Part shown: piece by piece, positions 43,466 to 43,539 of the stretch
How the letters are laid out: every line of letters starts with the position of its first letter
Numbering within the stretch: the stretch's first letter is position 1
Assembly (NCBI GenBank): GCA_036510675.1
Contig: DATCDN010000098.1
Location: forward strand, 1 to 43,539
Origin: JAATGI01 sp036510675
Lineage (GTDB): Bacteria > Pseudomonadota > Alphaproteobacteria > ATCC43930 > CGMCC-115725
Direction: 5' to 3'
DNA length: 43,539 nt
Notes under the pieces: generated by a model
What the model was told of the DNA's origin: nothing
The model's input: the letters and a program-made list of their open reading frames with translations, nothing else
Databases searched by the model: none
Program-made: the position numbers and the translations under genes

Positions 43466-43539
43466 ATGTGTGGTGGTGCGCGGGTGTTGCAGGCGAACCG
43501 GTCACGGTTGTCGTGGGATTTAGTGGATTTGGAGGCTGT
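43466..43539 (+). CDS. Partial transposase, 5' end only (IS1182-like)
   Basis: The last 74 bases encode MCGGARVLQANRSRL and then SWDLVDLEA, running off the window. The pattern of a short basic start, then xxNRxxLxWxxVDLEA resembles the N-terminus of IS1182/IS5-superfamily transposases, where the next residues are usually a conserved Leu/Pro/His block not visible here. AGCGGAGGGGG precedes the ATG, and GTG 43460 is an alternative start. Codon use here has more G/T-rich third positions than the neighbouring genes. Only about 24 residues are visible, so the family call is tentative. Confidence 0.5.
   Translation, partial: MCGGARVLQANRSRLSWDLVDLEA

Overview
The window is high-GC DNA (about two thirds G+C by eye) with densely packed bacterial genes. 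The order ffh-rpsP-rimM-trmD-rplS-leuC-leuD-leuB on the minus strand, a large-subunit KatE-type catalase, GGAAC-type stress promoter candidates and many palindromic intergenic repeats point to an alphaproteobacterium, probably Rhodospirillales or a close relative. This is inferred from gene order and protein style; no database search was made.

Layout. (1) 197-8329, plus strand: a catabolic and uptake operon with two ACMSD-like amidohydrolases, a small Rieske protein, a TfdA-like Fe(II)/2-oxoglutarate dioxygenase and a complete branched-chain-amino-acid-type ABC importer in which the second permease is fused to the first ATPase. (2) 8474-12829, minus: full-length Lhr helicase. It is divergent from a 700-residue catalase (12987-15089). 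(3) 15311-18992: a stress and signalling patch with a DUF2934-like protein, a 64-residue membrane protein, a hemerythrin, a methanogen-output-domain protein and a soluble hybrid histidine kinase. (4) 19174-22421: a DUF899/ArsR pair, a CmcJ/NvfI-type oxygenase with an atypical crotonase, and a TfoX-N protein. (5) 22451-30202, minus: NmrA-like reductase, leuBDC, rplS, trmD, rimM, rpsP and ffh. (6) 30399-31877: a small ORF, then a yybP-ykoY (manganese) riboswitch in front of a CaCA-type cation exchanger. (7) 31882-38801: an iron-type ABC importer transcribed with two tandem CmcJ/NvfI-family oxygenases, divergent from a SAM methyltransferase and a DHA2 exporter. (8) 38804-40946, minus: a 52-residue ORF, a cysteine-rich 29-codon ORF followed by an intrinsic terminator, rmuC (clearly lower G+C) and a two-CBS-domain protein. 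(9) 41125-43275: an acyl-CoA-dehydrogenase-fold monooxygenase and a beta-hydroxyacid dehydrogenase. (10) The right edge cuts through what looks like the start of a transposase.

How the genes work together. The first operon reads as import plus oxidative and hydrolytic breakdown of an organic acid, possibly aromatic. The middle provides housekeeping translation and protein-export functions plus leucine synthesis. The stress patch joins peroxide removal, a di-iron protein and a kinase with no obvious DNA-binding regulator. The most system-like unfamiliar unit is 31882-38801, where two Fe/2OG oxygenases are coupled to an iron-type importer and flanked by a methyltransferase and an exporter. Three other items stand out: a palindromic repeat read in frame through (or just ahead of) rimM, the riboswitch-controlled exporter, and the Cys-rich, apparently leaderless micro-ORF at 39145.

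No tRNA, rRNA or CRISPR array was seen. No stretch longer than 300 bases lacks a gene; the larger gaps mostly hold palindromic repeats, promoters or the riboswitch.
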